DNA of 64,000 bases from DATBVX01 sp963724625 (lineage in GTDB: Bacteria > Pseudomonadota > Gammaproteobacteria > Steroidobacterales > Steroidobacteraceae), in assembly GCA_963724625.1 (NCBI GenBank), contig CAVRVO010000017.1, positions 248,001-312,000 of the forward strand, given 5' to 3'. Below, one piece after another: positions 30,144-38,104 of this stretch. Within the stretch, counting starts at the first letter, position 1. Each line of letters opens with the position of its first letter. The notes under the pieces are model-generated. The model was not told the DNA's origin. It worked only from the letters and a program-made list of their open reading frames with translations, and ran no database searches. Made by a program: the position numbers and the translations under genes.

Positions 30144-31025
30144 TCAGCCTCGCTTCACAGTCGGCGGTCGCGCTTGGAGCATCGCGACGAGCGCTGGGTC
30201 GAGCTTCTCGGGCATCGCCTCGAGCAGCGCCGCGTGCCGCGCCGCGGCCATGGGCTGCCATTCGCCGTGAGTGATGATGTACAGCTCGTCGTTTCGCACC
30301 GCGTTCAACACCAGATCGCCGACTTGTGCCGGATCCATCATGCTGGGAAATGGCACGTGCGTTGCGCCGGCCTGCTCGACGTCGCGAAAGGCGTCGCCCA
30401 CGCCGAACTGCGCCGGCCGGTTGCGGGCGACCTCCTGGATGTTGGTCCTGACGGGACCGGGGCACAGGACCGAGACCCCGATGTGCTCCTGCATGAGTTC
30501 GGTGCGAATCGTCTCGGAAATGGTCACGACTGCCGCCTTGGCGGCGACATAGATGACGAACTGTGCGGGCATCGGGACGAGCGCGGCGAGCGAGGCCGTA
30601 TTGACGATATGTCCCCCCTCACCATGCGTGCGGATGCGCGGCAGAAAAGTCTGCAGTCCATTGACCACGCCCCCTAGATTCACCGCGAGTCCGAAATCCC
30701 AGTCCGCATAAGTGATGCCCTTGAACGGCCCCTGGATTCCAACCCCGGCGTTGTTGACGAGCACGTGCACCTTGCCGAACACGCGCTCGGTTTGGTCTGC
30801 TGCGGCGGCCATCGCGGCGCGATCCGTTACGTCCACACGAATCGCATGCACATTCTTTGACTGGCCGCGCTCCCGGAAGGCTCCGAGCGCCGCATCGATG
30901 TGGTCCTGCCGCAGGTCGGCGAGCACGACTCTCATGCCCGCCTCCACGAACGCGCCGGCTATTCCGAGGCCGATACCGCTCGCACCTCCGGTGATGAAAG
31001 CCACTTTGTCCTGCACGTCTTTCAT
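30144..31025 (-). CDS. LigD-like SDR dehydrogenase
   Basis: The protein has 293 residues. It opens MKDVQDKVAFITGGASGIG, very like the N-terminus I recall for the C-alpha-dehydrogenase LigD of Sphingobium (MKDFQDQVAFITGGASG). Other SDR elements are the Asp of VLADLR (NAD preference), VNNAGVGIQG, Ser in VNTASLAALV, and the catalytic YVAAK. LigD-type enzymes oxidise one enantiomer of the dimer alcohol to the ketone that LigF/LigE need. The start overlaps the MarR stop (ATGA), and the LigF-like gene follows after 2 bases. A generic SDR role remains possible. Confidence 0.77.
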   Translation of the reverse strand: MKDVQDKVAFITGGASGIGLGIAGAFVEAGMRVVLADLRQDHIDAALGAFRERGQSKNVHAIRVDVTDRAAMAAAADQTERVFGKVHVLVNNAGVGIQGPFKGITYADWDFGLAVNLGGVVNGLQTFLPRIRTHGEGGHIVNTASLAALVPMPAQFVIYVAAKAAVVTISETIRTELMQEHIGVSVLCPGPVRTNIQEVARNRPAQFGVGDAFRDVEQAGATHVPFPSMMDPAQVGDLVLNAVRNDELYIITHGEWQPMAAARHAALLEAMPEKLDPALVAMLQARPPTVKRG

Positions 31026-31582
31026 TCGGAATGCTCCCTGGCAGCGCTGCGGGTGCGCGAGGACGCGCGCAGGCTGCGCCTTTGCCGTGCCGCGAGTTGT
31101 GTCTGCATCAGCTCCTGGGCCCTGGCACGAATGGAGCCCGGATGCAGCTCGTGACTCTCCGCGCGCGCCCAAAGATGCGCCAGCGCCTCCTGCAGAATCC
31201 GCAGCTGCGAGTCGTTCAGGTCACTGAGCAGCCCGGTTTCGATCCCGGCCGCGACCCGCAGAGCACCGGCCAGCAGCTTCTGCCCGGCGGCCGTGAGGCG
31301 GGTGTGGAGGATGCGGCGGTTGGTGCGACTCGCCTCGCGCTTCACGAGACGCTTGCGCTCGAGCGGCGCGAGGACTTCGATGACGGATTGCGGTCGCACG
31401 CCGACCTCGCGCGCGAGCGAGGCTGCGGACACCTCGCGCCGCTCCCGCAGGTGAAACAGCATCAGGAACTGCGTGGGCGTCAGGTCGAACTCCGCGAGCG
31501 CGACTTCCATGCAACTGCGCACTGCAAGTTCCGCGCGCTTCAGCAGATACACCGTGCCGACCGACCTGCTCACGCCCCGCAC
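31022..31582 (-). CDS. MarR-family transcriptional regulator
   Basis: This 186-residue winged-helix regulator has LTPTQFLMLFHLRERREVSA (helix preceding the DNA-reading domain), the recognition region SLAREVGVRPQSVIEVLAPL and the wing KREASRTNRRILHTRLTAAG. MarR proteins are usually repressors released by small aromatic ligands. The C-terminal extension (about 150-186) is unusually rich in Arg/Ser. Start codons are GTG at 31582 or 31573. It heads the minus-strand aryl-ether genes (4-base overlap with the LigD-like SDR) and diverges from the LigE-like gene, so it is the natural regulator of both arms. Confidence 0.85.
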   Translation of the reverse strand: MRGVSRSVGTVYLLKRAELAVRSCMEVALAEFDLTPTQFLMLFHLRERREVSAASLAREVGVRPQSVIEVLAPLERKRLVKREASRTNRRILHTRLTAAGQKLLAGALRVAAGIETGLLSDLNDSQLRILQEALAHLWARAESHELHPGSIRARAQELMQTQLAARQRRSLRASSRTRSAAREHSE

Positions 31583-31588
31583 CCCGTC

Positions 31589-31629
31589 TTGACTGTGATC
31601 GGAAACAAGATATAAGGAGTCCTGTTATC
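31589..31629 (+). promoter_or_regulatory. Sigma-70-type promoter overlapped by a palindrome, upstream of the LigE-like gene
   Basis: TTGACT (31589-31594) and TATAAG (31611-31616) are separated by 16 bases and point towards the LigE-like gene. A 21-base imperfect palindrome at 31609-31629 (GATA-TA-AGGA-G-TCCT-GT-TATC, eight of ten arm positions pairing) covers the -10 element. This is the size and position expected of a MarR-type operator in the 73-base gap between the divergent genes. Confidence 0.6.
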
Positions 31630-31655
31630 GACGCAAGAGTTTCCGTGAGAGTCTC

Positions 31656-32390
31656 ATGGCGCACGACAACACGATCACGCTGTTCGACCTGCAGCTCGCC
31701 ACCGGCGCCACCATCAGCCCTTTTGTCTGGGCGACGAAGTACGCGCTCAAGCACAAGGGCTTCGACATCGAAATTGTTCCGGGTGGCTTCACCGGGATTC
31801 GGGAGCGCACCGGAGGATTTCACGATCGCGTCCCGGTGATCGTGGATCACGGTCGCTGGATGAAGGAGAGCTGGGAGATCGCCGAATACCTCGACGACCA
31901 GTATCCCGAGCGGCCGCTGCTGTTCTCGGGCGACAGCATGAAAGTGCTGACGAAATTTCTCGACAGCTGGGTGTGGGCCGCGGCGATCCGCCCCTGGTTC
32001 TACTGTTACATCCTGGATTATCACGATCAGGCGCTGCCGCAGGACCAGCCGTACGTGCGGGAAAGTCGCCAGACCCTCTTTCTCGGCGGGCGCAGGCTCG
32101 AAGAGGTGCAGGCCGGCCGCGAGGAGCGTCTGCCCCTGGTGCCACCGCAGCTCGAGCCTCTGCGGCAGCTTCTGAAGCAGACCACGTGGCTCGGCGGCAA
32201 GCAGCCGAACTACGCCGACTACCGTGTGCTGGCGGCTTTCTTGTGGGTGGCATCGATCGCGACGATCCCGCCGCTGCATGCGGATGATTCGCTGCGCGAC
32301 TACCTCGATCGTGGTTTCGATCTCTATGACGGGCTTGGCCGCCACCCGGCCCTGCACACCTTGTTCGGTCTTCCCAAGCCCAACGCGTAA
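31656..32390 (+). CDS. ligE: LigE/LigP-like beta-etherase (glutathione S-transferase)
   Basis: LigE-type enzymes cleave the beta-aryl ether of (beta-R)-alpha-keto lignin dimers with glutathione. This 244-residue protein matches the LigE pattern I recall along most of its length: NTITLFDLQLATGATISPF, ATKYALKHKGFDIEIVPGGF, DRVPVIVDHGRWMKESWEI, LGGRRLEEVQAGREERLPLV and LDRGFDLYDGLGRHPALH. The polar C-terminal tail of sphingomonad LigE (about 35 residues) is missing. It is transcribed alone, divergent from the MarR regulator, from the promoter at 31589. This is the clearest single marker of the pathway. Confidence 0.85.
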   Translation: MAHDNTITLFDLQLATGATISPFVWATKYALKHKGFDIEIVPGGFTGIRERTGGFHDRVPVIVDHGRWMKESWEIAEYLDDQYPERPLLFSGDSMKVLTKFLDSWVWAAAIRPWFYCYILDYHDQALPQDQPYVRESRQTLFLGGRRLEEVQAGREERLPLVPPQLEPLRQLLKQTTWLGGKQPNYADYRVLAAFLWVASIATIPPLHADDSLRDYLDRGFDLYDGLGRHPALHTLFGLPKPNA

Positions 32391-32398
32391 GGTTGTCG

Positions 32399-33286
32399 TC
32401 AGTGTCCCAGTTCTGCCAGCAGGCGATCGATCGTCGAGATCGCCTGCCCGGCGTAGCTCCCACCAAACAGATTCGCGTGATTGAGCACGTGATACAGGTT
32501 GTATAGAGCGCGGCGCGTACCCGCGGCCTGATCGAGCGGCCAGCTGCTGTGGTACGCGGTGTAGAACGCATTGCCGAAACCACCAAAGAGGCGCGTCATC
32601 GCCAGGTCCGCCTCACGATCGCCGTAGTACACAGCCGGGTCGAAGATCACTGGCGAGCCCGCGGCATCAACCCCCCAGTTCCCGCCCCACAAGTCACCGT
32701 GTAGCAGGGACGGCATCGGCCGATAGCTGCTGAAGTAGGCGCCCATCAGGTCGAGAAGCACTGCACCGCGCTCTTGCAAGCGCCCGGTGAAACCGTTGCG
32801 CTGCGCGAGCTCGAGCTGGGCTCGCAAGCGACGCTCACGGAAGAATTCGACCCAATCCGCGCTGGCGTCGTTGGACTGGGGGGTGCTGCCGATCGTGTTG
32901 TCGCGCGTCCAGCCGAACCGCGGCGCCAATACGCGATGCTGAGTTGCGAGCTGCTCGCCGAGCAAACCCTCGGCCTGGCCGGTCGAGCGCGCGATGTCGA
33001 TCCATTCCAGTGCCAGGTACGCAGTTGTCGCGGTCGTTCCGGCGCCACGAACTCTTGGAACCCTTACTGCTTCGGCGCGAGCCAGCTCATCGAGTCCGGC
33101 GGCTTCGGCTTCCAGGGCATCGAGCCCCGTCGGCGCGGCGATCTTGACGAAGAAGGGCCCAGCCGCGCTGTCCCAGCGATAGCTCTCATTGATGCAGCCA
33201 CCGTGCACACGCGTCGAGGGTTCAGCAGCCACTGTGGTGGCGAGTGTTGCTGAGAGGCTTGCCGCCAGCGCAGGCCAGTCGTGCAT
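32399..33286 (-). CDS. Fructosamine/ketosamine-3-kinase family protein
   Basis: The 295 residues match the bacterial fructosamine-kinase family (YniA in Escherichia coli), which phosphorylates ketoamines formed by glycation so that the adduct falls off. VHGGCINESYR forms the nucleotide-binding loop, and FFVKIA carries the ATP-binding Lys. LLHGDLWGGNWG holds the catalytic Asp, and IFDPAVYYGDREADLAM the metal-binding region. LYNLYHVLNHANLFGGSY is the family C-terminal signature. It is convergent with the LigE-like gene, 8 bases apart. It is cytosolic, with no signal. Confidence 0.9.
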   Translation of the reverse strand: MHDWPALAASLSATLATTVAAEPSTRVHGGCINESYRWDSAAGPFFVKIAAPTGLDALEAEAAGLDELARAEAVRVPRVRGAGTTATTAYLALEWIDIARSTGQAEGLLGEQLATQHRVLAPRFGWTRDNTIGSTPQSNDASADWVEFFRERRLRAQLELAQRNGFTGRLQERGAVLLDLMGAYFSSYRPMPSLLHGDLWGGNWGVDAAGSPVIFDPAVYYGDREADLAMTRLFGGFGNAFYTAYHSSWPLDQAAGTRRALYNLYHVLNHANLFGGSYAGQAISTIDRLLAELGH

Positions 33287-33307
33287 GGAAGTGCCGCGGC
33301 CCGACGA

Positions 33308-33982
33308 CTAGGCGCGCCAGCGTTGCAATCGATCGTGCAGGGGACTGGTGCGTGGGAAGTGTGCGCGCAGGTATTCCATCTGGTCAGCGAGCACACGGCG
33401 GCCCTTGAGAAAAATGTATTCCGCGTAGGTAGGCGTGAATGGGACCGCGATCAACTGCATCTTCGCCTGCTCCGGCGTGCGCGATGCCTTGGCATTGTTG
33501 CAGCGACGACAGGCGGCCACGACGTTGGTCCAGGTGTCGCCGCCACCCTGGCTGAAGGGGCGGATGTGGTCACGCGAGAGTTGCGAGACGGGAAAACGCA
33601 TCCCGCAATACATGCAGATCTGCCCGTCGCGGCGGAACAGTGTCTGGTTGTTCAATGGCGGCGTGTAGTCGCCGCGCAGATTGCCAGGATTGTGCGAGTG
33701 CCCGATGGTCGCGATGATCGAGCTCACCGCCACGCAGGTGCGCCGCCCGCTGCGCGCGTTAGTGCCGCCATATAGCCGGTAAAGAAGGCTGCCAACCGCA
33801 TACGCGACCTGTTCCATGTGATAGAGCCGCGCCGCTTCGCGGTAGTCGATCCACTCCAGCGGCATGCCGGCCACGTCCGTGCGCAACACCTGTTGGGACA
33901 ACGCGCGATGGGAGGCGGGCACGATGAGAGTCTGCTCATCGTCCCACTCGTGGATCGTAACTTTGCCTTCGAGCTTGCTCAT
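33308..33982 (-). CDS. HNH endonuclease
   Basis: The 224 residues contain a zinc-knuckle HNH nuclease core. CMYCGMRF and CRRCNNAK form the two CxxC pairs, and LSRDHIRPFSQGGGDTWTN between them holds the His and Asn. The N-terminal 100 residues are less conserved. This is the common chromosomal HNH family of soil and aquatic bacteria, usually of unknown role, and not a homing endonuclease at this locus since no intron or intein is disrupted. ATG 33982 was chosen; a TTG 42 bases upstream is possible. Confidence 0.85.
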   Translation of the reverse strand: MSKLEGKVTIHEWDDEQTLIVPASHRALSQQVLRTDVAGMPLEWIDYREAARLYHMEQVAYAVGSLLYRLYGGTNARSGRRTCVAVSSIIATIGHSHNPGNLRGDYTPPLNNQTLFRRDGQICMYCGMRFPVSQLSRDHIRPFSQGGGDTWTNVVAACRRCNNAKASRTPEQAKMQLIAVPFTPTYAEYIFLKGRRVLADQMEYLRAHFPRTSPLHDRLQRWRA

Positions 33983-34118
33983 AAGTGGATGGACCGGCGT
34001 GTAAGATACGGCAGGACTGTGCAATAATTCAACGCCGCAAGCCGTTCAAAGTTAAAGACAAAATTTGGCTGCCGTGGCTTTGTGGCCACAGGCGCGCCAT
34101 GTTTCCCTTGGAGGCGAC

Positions 34119-35243
34119 ATGCCAGTGGTGATTGGCGCGCTGAAAGAGGTCGCGCCAAATGAGTCGCGCGTGGCCCTGGTTCCGGAGGTGGCCGGCAAGT
34201 TTGCCGCCCTGGGTGCACGTATTCTGATCGAACGTGGGGCGGGCGAAGCCGCTCAGTTCCCAGACTCCTCGTTCAAGAACACCGAGTTTCTGCCGGCCGC
34301 GCAGGCGCTGCTGCAGAGCGCGGATGTGCTCCTCAAGGTCCAGCCTCCGACGATCGAAGAGATAACAACTCTGCGCAAGGGCGCCGTGGTAATCGGCTTC
34401 ATGCAGGCACATCAGAACGCCGATACCGTACGCGCGCTGCGTGATCGCGGTATTACGAGCTTCGCGATGGAATTCGTGCCGCGAATTTCACGCGCCCAGT
34501 CGATGGATGCGCTGTCCTCACAGGCCGCCGTCGCGGGCTATAAGGCCGTGCTGATCGGGGCCAGCACGCTCGACAAGTTCTTCCCGATGCTGACCACCGC
34601 CGCCGGCACGATTCGACCCGCGCAGGTTCTGGTGGTCGGTGCCGGCGTGGCGGGACTCCAGGCGATCGCGAGCGCACGCCGCCTCGGTGCGGTCGTCGAG
34701 GCCTACGATGTGCGCAGCGCTACGCGGGAACAGGTGAAATCGCTGGGCGCGAAGTTCGTCGACACCGGCGTCAGTGCAGAGGGTACTGGTGGCTACGCGC
34801 GCGAGCTGACGGAAGAAGAGAAGCGCAAGCAGCAGGAGGTACTCGATCAGCGAGTTGCGGCCGCGGACGTCGTGATCACGACTGCTGCGGTGCCCGGCCG
34901 AACTGCGCCACGGATCATTTCACGAGCGGCGGTAGAGCGCATGAAGCCCGGTGCCGTGATCGTCGACATCGCCGCTGAGTCCGGTGGCAATTGCGAGCTG
35001 ACGCGCGCCGGAGAAACAGTTCTGCACCGCGGTGTCAGGATCGTCGGCCCGTTGAATCTGCCCAGTCAACTCGCCTATCACGCCAGCGAGATGTACGCGC
35101 GCAACCTTTTCAATTTTCTCAAGCCCGCGATCGACAAGGGCGAGCTCAGGATCGACTGGAATGACGAAGTGTTCGCGCAGTCGTGCCTGACGCACGAGGG
35201 CACGATCCGGCACGAGCCAACCCGCAAAACGGTGGAGTCATGA
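34119..35243 (+). CDS. pntAA: NAD(P) transhydrogenase subunit alpha, part 1
   Basis: This is the NAD(H)-binding domain I of proton-translocating transhydrogenase, which drives hydride transfer between NADH and NADP+. The 374 residues contain KEVAPNESRVALVPE, SFAMEFVPRISRAQSMDALS, the dinucleotide fold VLVVGAGVAGLQAIASARRL and MKPGAVIVDIAAESGGNCEL. It ends before the membrane part, so alpha is split as in Rhodospirillum. GGAGG lies 5 bases before ATG 34119. The stop overlaps the pntAB start (ATGA); all three pnt genes overlap by 4 bases. Confidence 0.95.
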   Translation: MPVVIGALKEVAPNESRVALVPEVAGKFAALGARILIERGAGEAAQFPDSSFKNTEFLPAAQALLQSADVLLKVQPPTIEEITTLRKGAVVIGFMQAHQNADTVRALRDRGITSFAMEFVPRISRAQSMDALSSQAAVAGYKAVLIGASTLDKFFPMLTTAAGTIRPAQVLVVGAGVAGLQAIASARRLGAVVEAYDVRSATREQVKSLGAKFVDTGVSAEGTGGYARELTEEEKRKQQEVLDQRVAAADVVITTAAVPGRTAPRIISRAAVERMKPGAVIVDIAAESGGNCELTRAGETVLHRGVRIVGPLNLPSQLAYHASEMYARNLFNFLKPAIDKGELRIDWNDEVFAQSCLTHEGTIRHEPTRKTVES

Positions 35244-35533
35244 TCGACGGCATCATCGCCCTGTACATCTTCATGCTCGCGGCGTTCACCGGCTACGAGG
35301 TGATCGCGCGCGTACCGGTAATCCTGCATACGCCTCTCATGTCCGGCTCGAACTTCGTGCACGGCATCGTGCTGGTCGGCGCGATGGTGGCACTGGGCCA
35401 GGCGACCTCGACGCTCGGGACCGTCATCGGCTTCATCGGCGTAGTGCTGGCTGCGGGCAACGCGGTCGGCGGGTACGTGGTGACCGAGCGCATGCTCGAG
35501 ATGTTCAAGGCCAGCGGGGAGAAGAAGCGGTGA
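35240..35533 (+). CDS. pntAB: NAD(P) transhydrogenase subunit alpha, part 2
   Basis: This 97-residue membrane protein supplies the domain II helices of the alpha subunit. Three hydrophobic segments are seen: IIALYIFMLAAFTGYEVI, an HGIVLVGAMVALGQA segment and TLGTVIGFIGVVLAAGNAVG. The motif TPLMSGSNFVHGIVLVGA is shared by PntAB proteins. It begins at ATG 35240 inside the pntAA stop and ends inside the pntB start. Confidence 0.93.
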   Translation: MIDGIIALYIFMLAAFTGYEVIARVPVILHTPLMSGSNFVHGIVLVGAMVALGQATSTLGTVIGFIGVVLAAGNAVGGYVVTERMLEMFKASGEKKR

Positions 35534-36930
35534 CCTCGCCGTTGAGCCCGCAGGTCGCATCGCTCCTCGTCAATGCGAGCTACCTGCTCACGGCTTTCCT
35601 CTTCATCATGGGCCTGAAGCGGATGAGCTCGCCCAAGACTGCCAAGAGCGGCGTGATCTGGGCCGGCTGGGGCATGCTGGTCGCGACGCTGGTCACGTTC
35701 CTCGCGCCACAGATCGCAGGCAACTACTTCCTCATTGTCACCGCGATCTTCATCGGCGGCGTGCTGGCCTGGTGGACCGGCAGGCGCGTCGCCATGACCG
35801 ACATGCCGCAGATGATCGCGCTCTACAACGGTATGGGCGGCGGTGCGGCCGCGGCGATTGCGGCGGTCGAGTTGTTCCGCGGCGAGACCCATGCCACGAC
35901 CATCGTGAGTCTCGCGGTCCTTGGCGGGCTGATCGGTTCGGTATCGTTCAGCGGCAGCCTCATCGCGTTCGGGAAACTCCAGGGCCTGATCAAACGGAGC
36001 CTGCGATTCCGCGGTCAGCAGACTCTCAACATGATGCTGCTGGTCATCGCGCTGGTAGCCGGCGGCTTCATTGCGCTCGACATCAACGCCTCGTCGAACA
36101 TCGTGATCGTTTTTTTTGGGCTCGCACTCGTACTCGGCATCACGATGACATTACCGATCGGCGGTGCCGATATGCCGGTCGTCATCTCCCTCTACAACGC
36201 GCTCACTGGTCTCGCGGTTGGCTTCGAAGGCTTCGTGCTCAATAACGCCGCGATGATTATTGCTGGCACCGTCGTCGGTTCAGCGGGTACCTTGCTCACC
36301 CAGTTGATGGCGAAGGCGATGAATCGCTCGCTCGGCAACGTCCTGTTCAGCGGCTTTGGCGAGTCCGCCGTCGCGGGCGGCGGCGAAGTGAAGGGCAGCC
36401 TCAAGCCGATCGAGGCCGCGGATGTCGGCGTGATGATGGCCTTCGCGCAGAAGGTGATCATCGTGCCGGGTTATGGCATGGCAGTGGCTCAAGCCCAGCA
36501 CAAAGTCTGGGAGCTGACGCAGCTCCTGATCGAGCGCGGTGTCACGGTGCGCTTTGCAATTCACCCGGTAGCCGGCCGCATGCCGGGCCACATGAACGTG
36601 CTGCTCGCCGAGGCGGGCGTGCCCTACGACCTGATCGCAGACCTCGAGGAAATCAACGCGGAGTTCGAGACCGCGGATGTCGCACTCATCATCGGCGCGA
36701 ATGATGTGGTAAATCCGGTGGCACGCACCGATCGGTCGAGCCCGATTTACGGCATGCCGATCCTGAATGCCGACAAGGCCAAGAACGTCATCGTGATCAA
36801 ACGTGGTCAGGGGCAGGGATTTTCAGGAATCGAGAATGCCCTCTTCTATCTGGATCAGACGCGCATGCTCTACGGAGACGGGCAGGCTGCGGTCAGTCAA
36901 CTGATCCAGGCGGTAAAAGCGGTCGAGTAA
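35530..36930 (+). CDS. pntB: NAD(P) transhydrogenase subunit beta
   Basis: This 466-residue subunit has an N-terminal membrane region (nine helices, about 1-260, including QMIALYNGMGGGAAAAIAAV) and the NADP(H)-binding domain III. VIIVPGYGMAVAQAQHKVWE is the nucleotide loop, followed by HPVAGRMPGHMNVLLAEAGV and IIGANDVVNPVAR. It starts at GTG 35530, overlapping the pntAB stop. A run of eight T at 36110-36117 is in frame. The complete transhydrogenase would supply NADPH and balance the NADH made by dehydrogenases in this region; that link is inference. Confidence 0.95.
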   Translation: MTSPLSPQVASLLVNASYLLTAFLFIMGLKRMSSPKTAKSGVIWAGWGMLVATLVTFLAPQIAGNYFLIVTAIFIGGVLAWWTGRRVAMTDMPQMIALYNGMGGGAAAAIAAVELFRGETHATTIVSLAVLGGLIGSVSFSGSLIAFGKLQGLIKRSLRFRGQQTLNMMLLVIALVAGGFIALDINASSNIVIVFFGLALVLGITMTLPIGGADMPVVISLYNALTGLAVGFEGFVLNNAAMIIAGTVVGSAGTLLTQLMAKAMNRSLGNVLFSGFGESAVAGGGEVKGSLKPIEAADVGVMMAFAQKVIIVPGYGMAVAQAQHKVWELTQLLIERGVTVRFAIHPVAGRMPGHMNVLLAEAGVPYDLIADLEEINAEFETADVALIIGANDVVNPVARTDRSSPIYGMPILNADKAKNVIVIKRGQGQGFSGIENALFYLDQTRMLYGDGQAAVSQLIQAVKAVE

Positions 36931-36977
36931 TGGGTTCGAAAGCGCGTGATGCGCAGTCGCAGTTCGGAGATGTCGCC

Positions 36978-37451
36978 ATGAATGTCAAAGCAGTCGGCTT
37001 GTTTTCCCTCATCGTGGTTCTTGCAGCTTGCTCGCAAGGCACTACGAAGCCACCCGCCAAGGCGCAGTTCCTCAATTCGCCGGCTGCGCTGCAGCGCAAT
37101 CTGCCGTTCTCCGAAGCAGTACGCGCGGGCGATATCCTGTTTCTCGCCGGACAGATGGGCACCGATCCCGCGACCGGTCAGCTCGTGCCGGGTGGCCTCG
37201 AGCCCGAAGCGCGCCAGGCGATTGAGAATATGAAGGCAGTGCTCGAGCACAATGGCCGCTCGCTGACGGATGTCGTCAAGTGCACGGTATTTCTGGCCGA
37301 CATCGGCGAGTGGGCGAAATTCAACGAGATCTACAAGCAATATTTCAAGCCGCCGTATCCGGCTCGTAGCGCACTCGGCGTCAACGGCCTGGCTCGCGGT
37401 GGGCGCCTAGAAATCGAATGCATGGCTTACGCGCCTGCCGCACAATCCTGA
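36978..37451 (+). CDS. RidA-family lipoprotein
   Basis: RidA proteins hydrolyse reactive enamine/imine intermediates in the cytosol. This 157-residue member keeps the core: GDILFLAGQMGTDPATGQLV, EARQAIENMKAVLEHNG and the conserved Arg in PARSALGVNGLARGGRLEIE. It begins, however, with a lipoprotein signal (MNVKAVGLFSLIVVLAAC), so it should be membrane-anchored outside the cytosol. GGAG lies upstream of ATG 36978. It follows pntB by 47 bases and precedes the GMC dehydrogenase small subunit by 26, so it may act with that periplasmic oxidation system. Confidence 0.85.
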   Translation: MNVKAVGLFSLIVVLAACSQGTTKPPAKAQFLNSPAALQRNLPFSEAVRAGDILFLAGQMGTDPATGQLVPGGLEPEARQAIENMKAVLEHNGRSLTDVVKCTVFLADIGEWAKFNEIYKQYFKPPYPARSALGVNGLARGGRLEIECMAYAPAAQS

Positions 37452-37477
37452 CTCTGCATTTCCAGGGGGATGGACCT

Positions 37478-38104
37478 ATGCCCGGTGAAGACAATCCTTC
37501 GCTGAAGAGTTCGCGTCGCTCGTTCCTTGGATCCTCGGCCGCCACGTTCGGCGCCGGCTGGCTGATGGCCAACTGGCCGCAGCTCAAGGCAGCCGCACAT
37601 GCCGCGCACGAGAGTGTGGCAAGCGGTGCCACCGCCGGGTTCAAGTTTCTGACCACAGATGAAGCGGCGGATGTCGAGGCAGTCACTGCGCAGATCATTC
37701 CGAGCGGGGCGACGCCCGGCGCGCGCGAAGCACACGTCGTGCATTTCATCGATCTGGCGTTTGCAGACTTCTTCGCCGCGCAAGCCGATGACTTTCGCAA
37801 GGGACTGGCGGAGTTTCGCAGCAGCTGCCAGAGCGCAAATTCCGGGGCGGCGTTTGCCACTCTGAGCGATGAACAACAGCGCGCCTACCTGACCGGTGTC
37901 GAACGGACTCCATTCTTTGGCTGGCTGCGCTTCCTCACGATCGCTGGCCTGCTTGCAAGCCCGAAATACGGTGGCAACCACGACGGTATCGGGTGGCAGC
38001 TGATCGGCTTCGAAGACCGCCACGTCTTCGAGCCTCCCTTCGGCTACTACGACAAGGACTATCCCGGTTTCGTCCCGTACACGGACACCGGAAGCAAGGC
38101 ATGA
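37478..38104 (+). CDS. Tat-exported gluconate 2-dehydrogenase subunit 3-like protein
   Basis: The 208-residue protein has a twin-arginine signal (SSRRSFLGSSAATFGAGW). The body has the subunit-3 features FLTTDEAADVEAVTAQIIPS and GWLRFLTIAGLLASPKYGGN, and GWQLIGFEDRHVFEPPFGYY near the end. Such small subunits carry the FAD-containing GMC subunit through the Tat pathway in a piggyback manner and keep it stable. Its stop overlaps the GMC gene start (ATGA), and the two should be made in equal amounts. AGGGGG precedes ATG 37478. Confidence 0.9.
   Translation: MPGEDNPSLKSSRRSFLGSSAATFGAGWLMANWPQLKAAAHAAHESVASGATAGFKFLTTDEAADVEAVTAQIIPSGATPGAREAHVVHFIDLAFADFFAAQADDFRKGLAEFRSSCQSANSGAAFATLSDEQQRAYLTGVERTPFFGWLRFLTIAGLLASPKYGGNHDGIGWQLIGFEDRHVFEPPFGYYDKDYPGFVPYTDTGSKA

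Noticed and set aside
33308..33982. HNH gene as part of a group II intron, homing element or phage
   Set aside because: No reverse transcriptase, intein or phage genes are nearby and the flanking genes are intact.
36110..36117. Run of eight T in pntB as a possible frameshift
   Set aside because: The run is in frame (V-I-V-F-F-G-L) and the protein continues normally on both sides.
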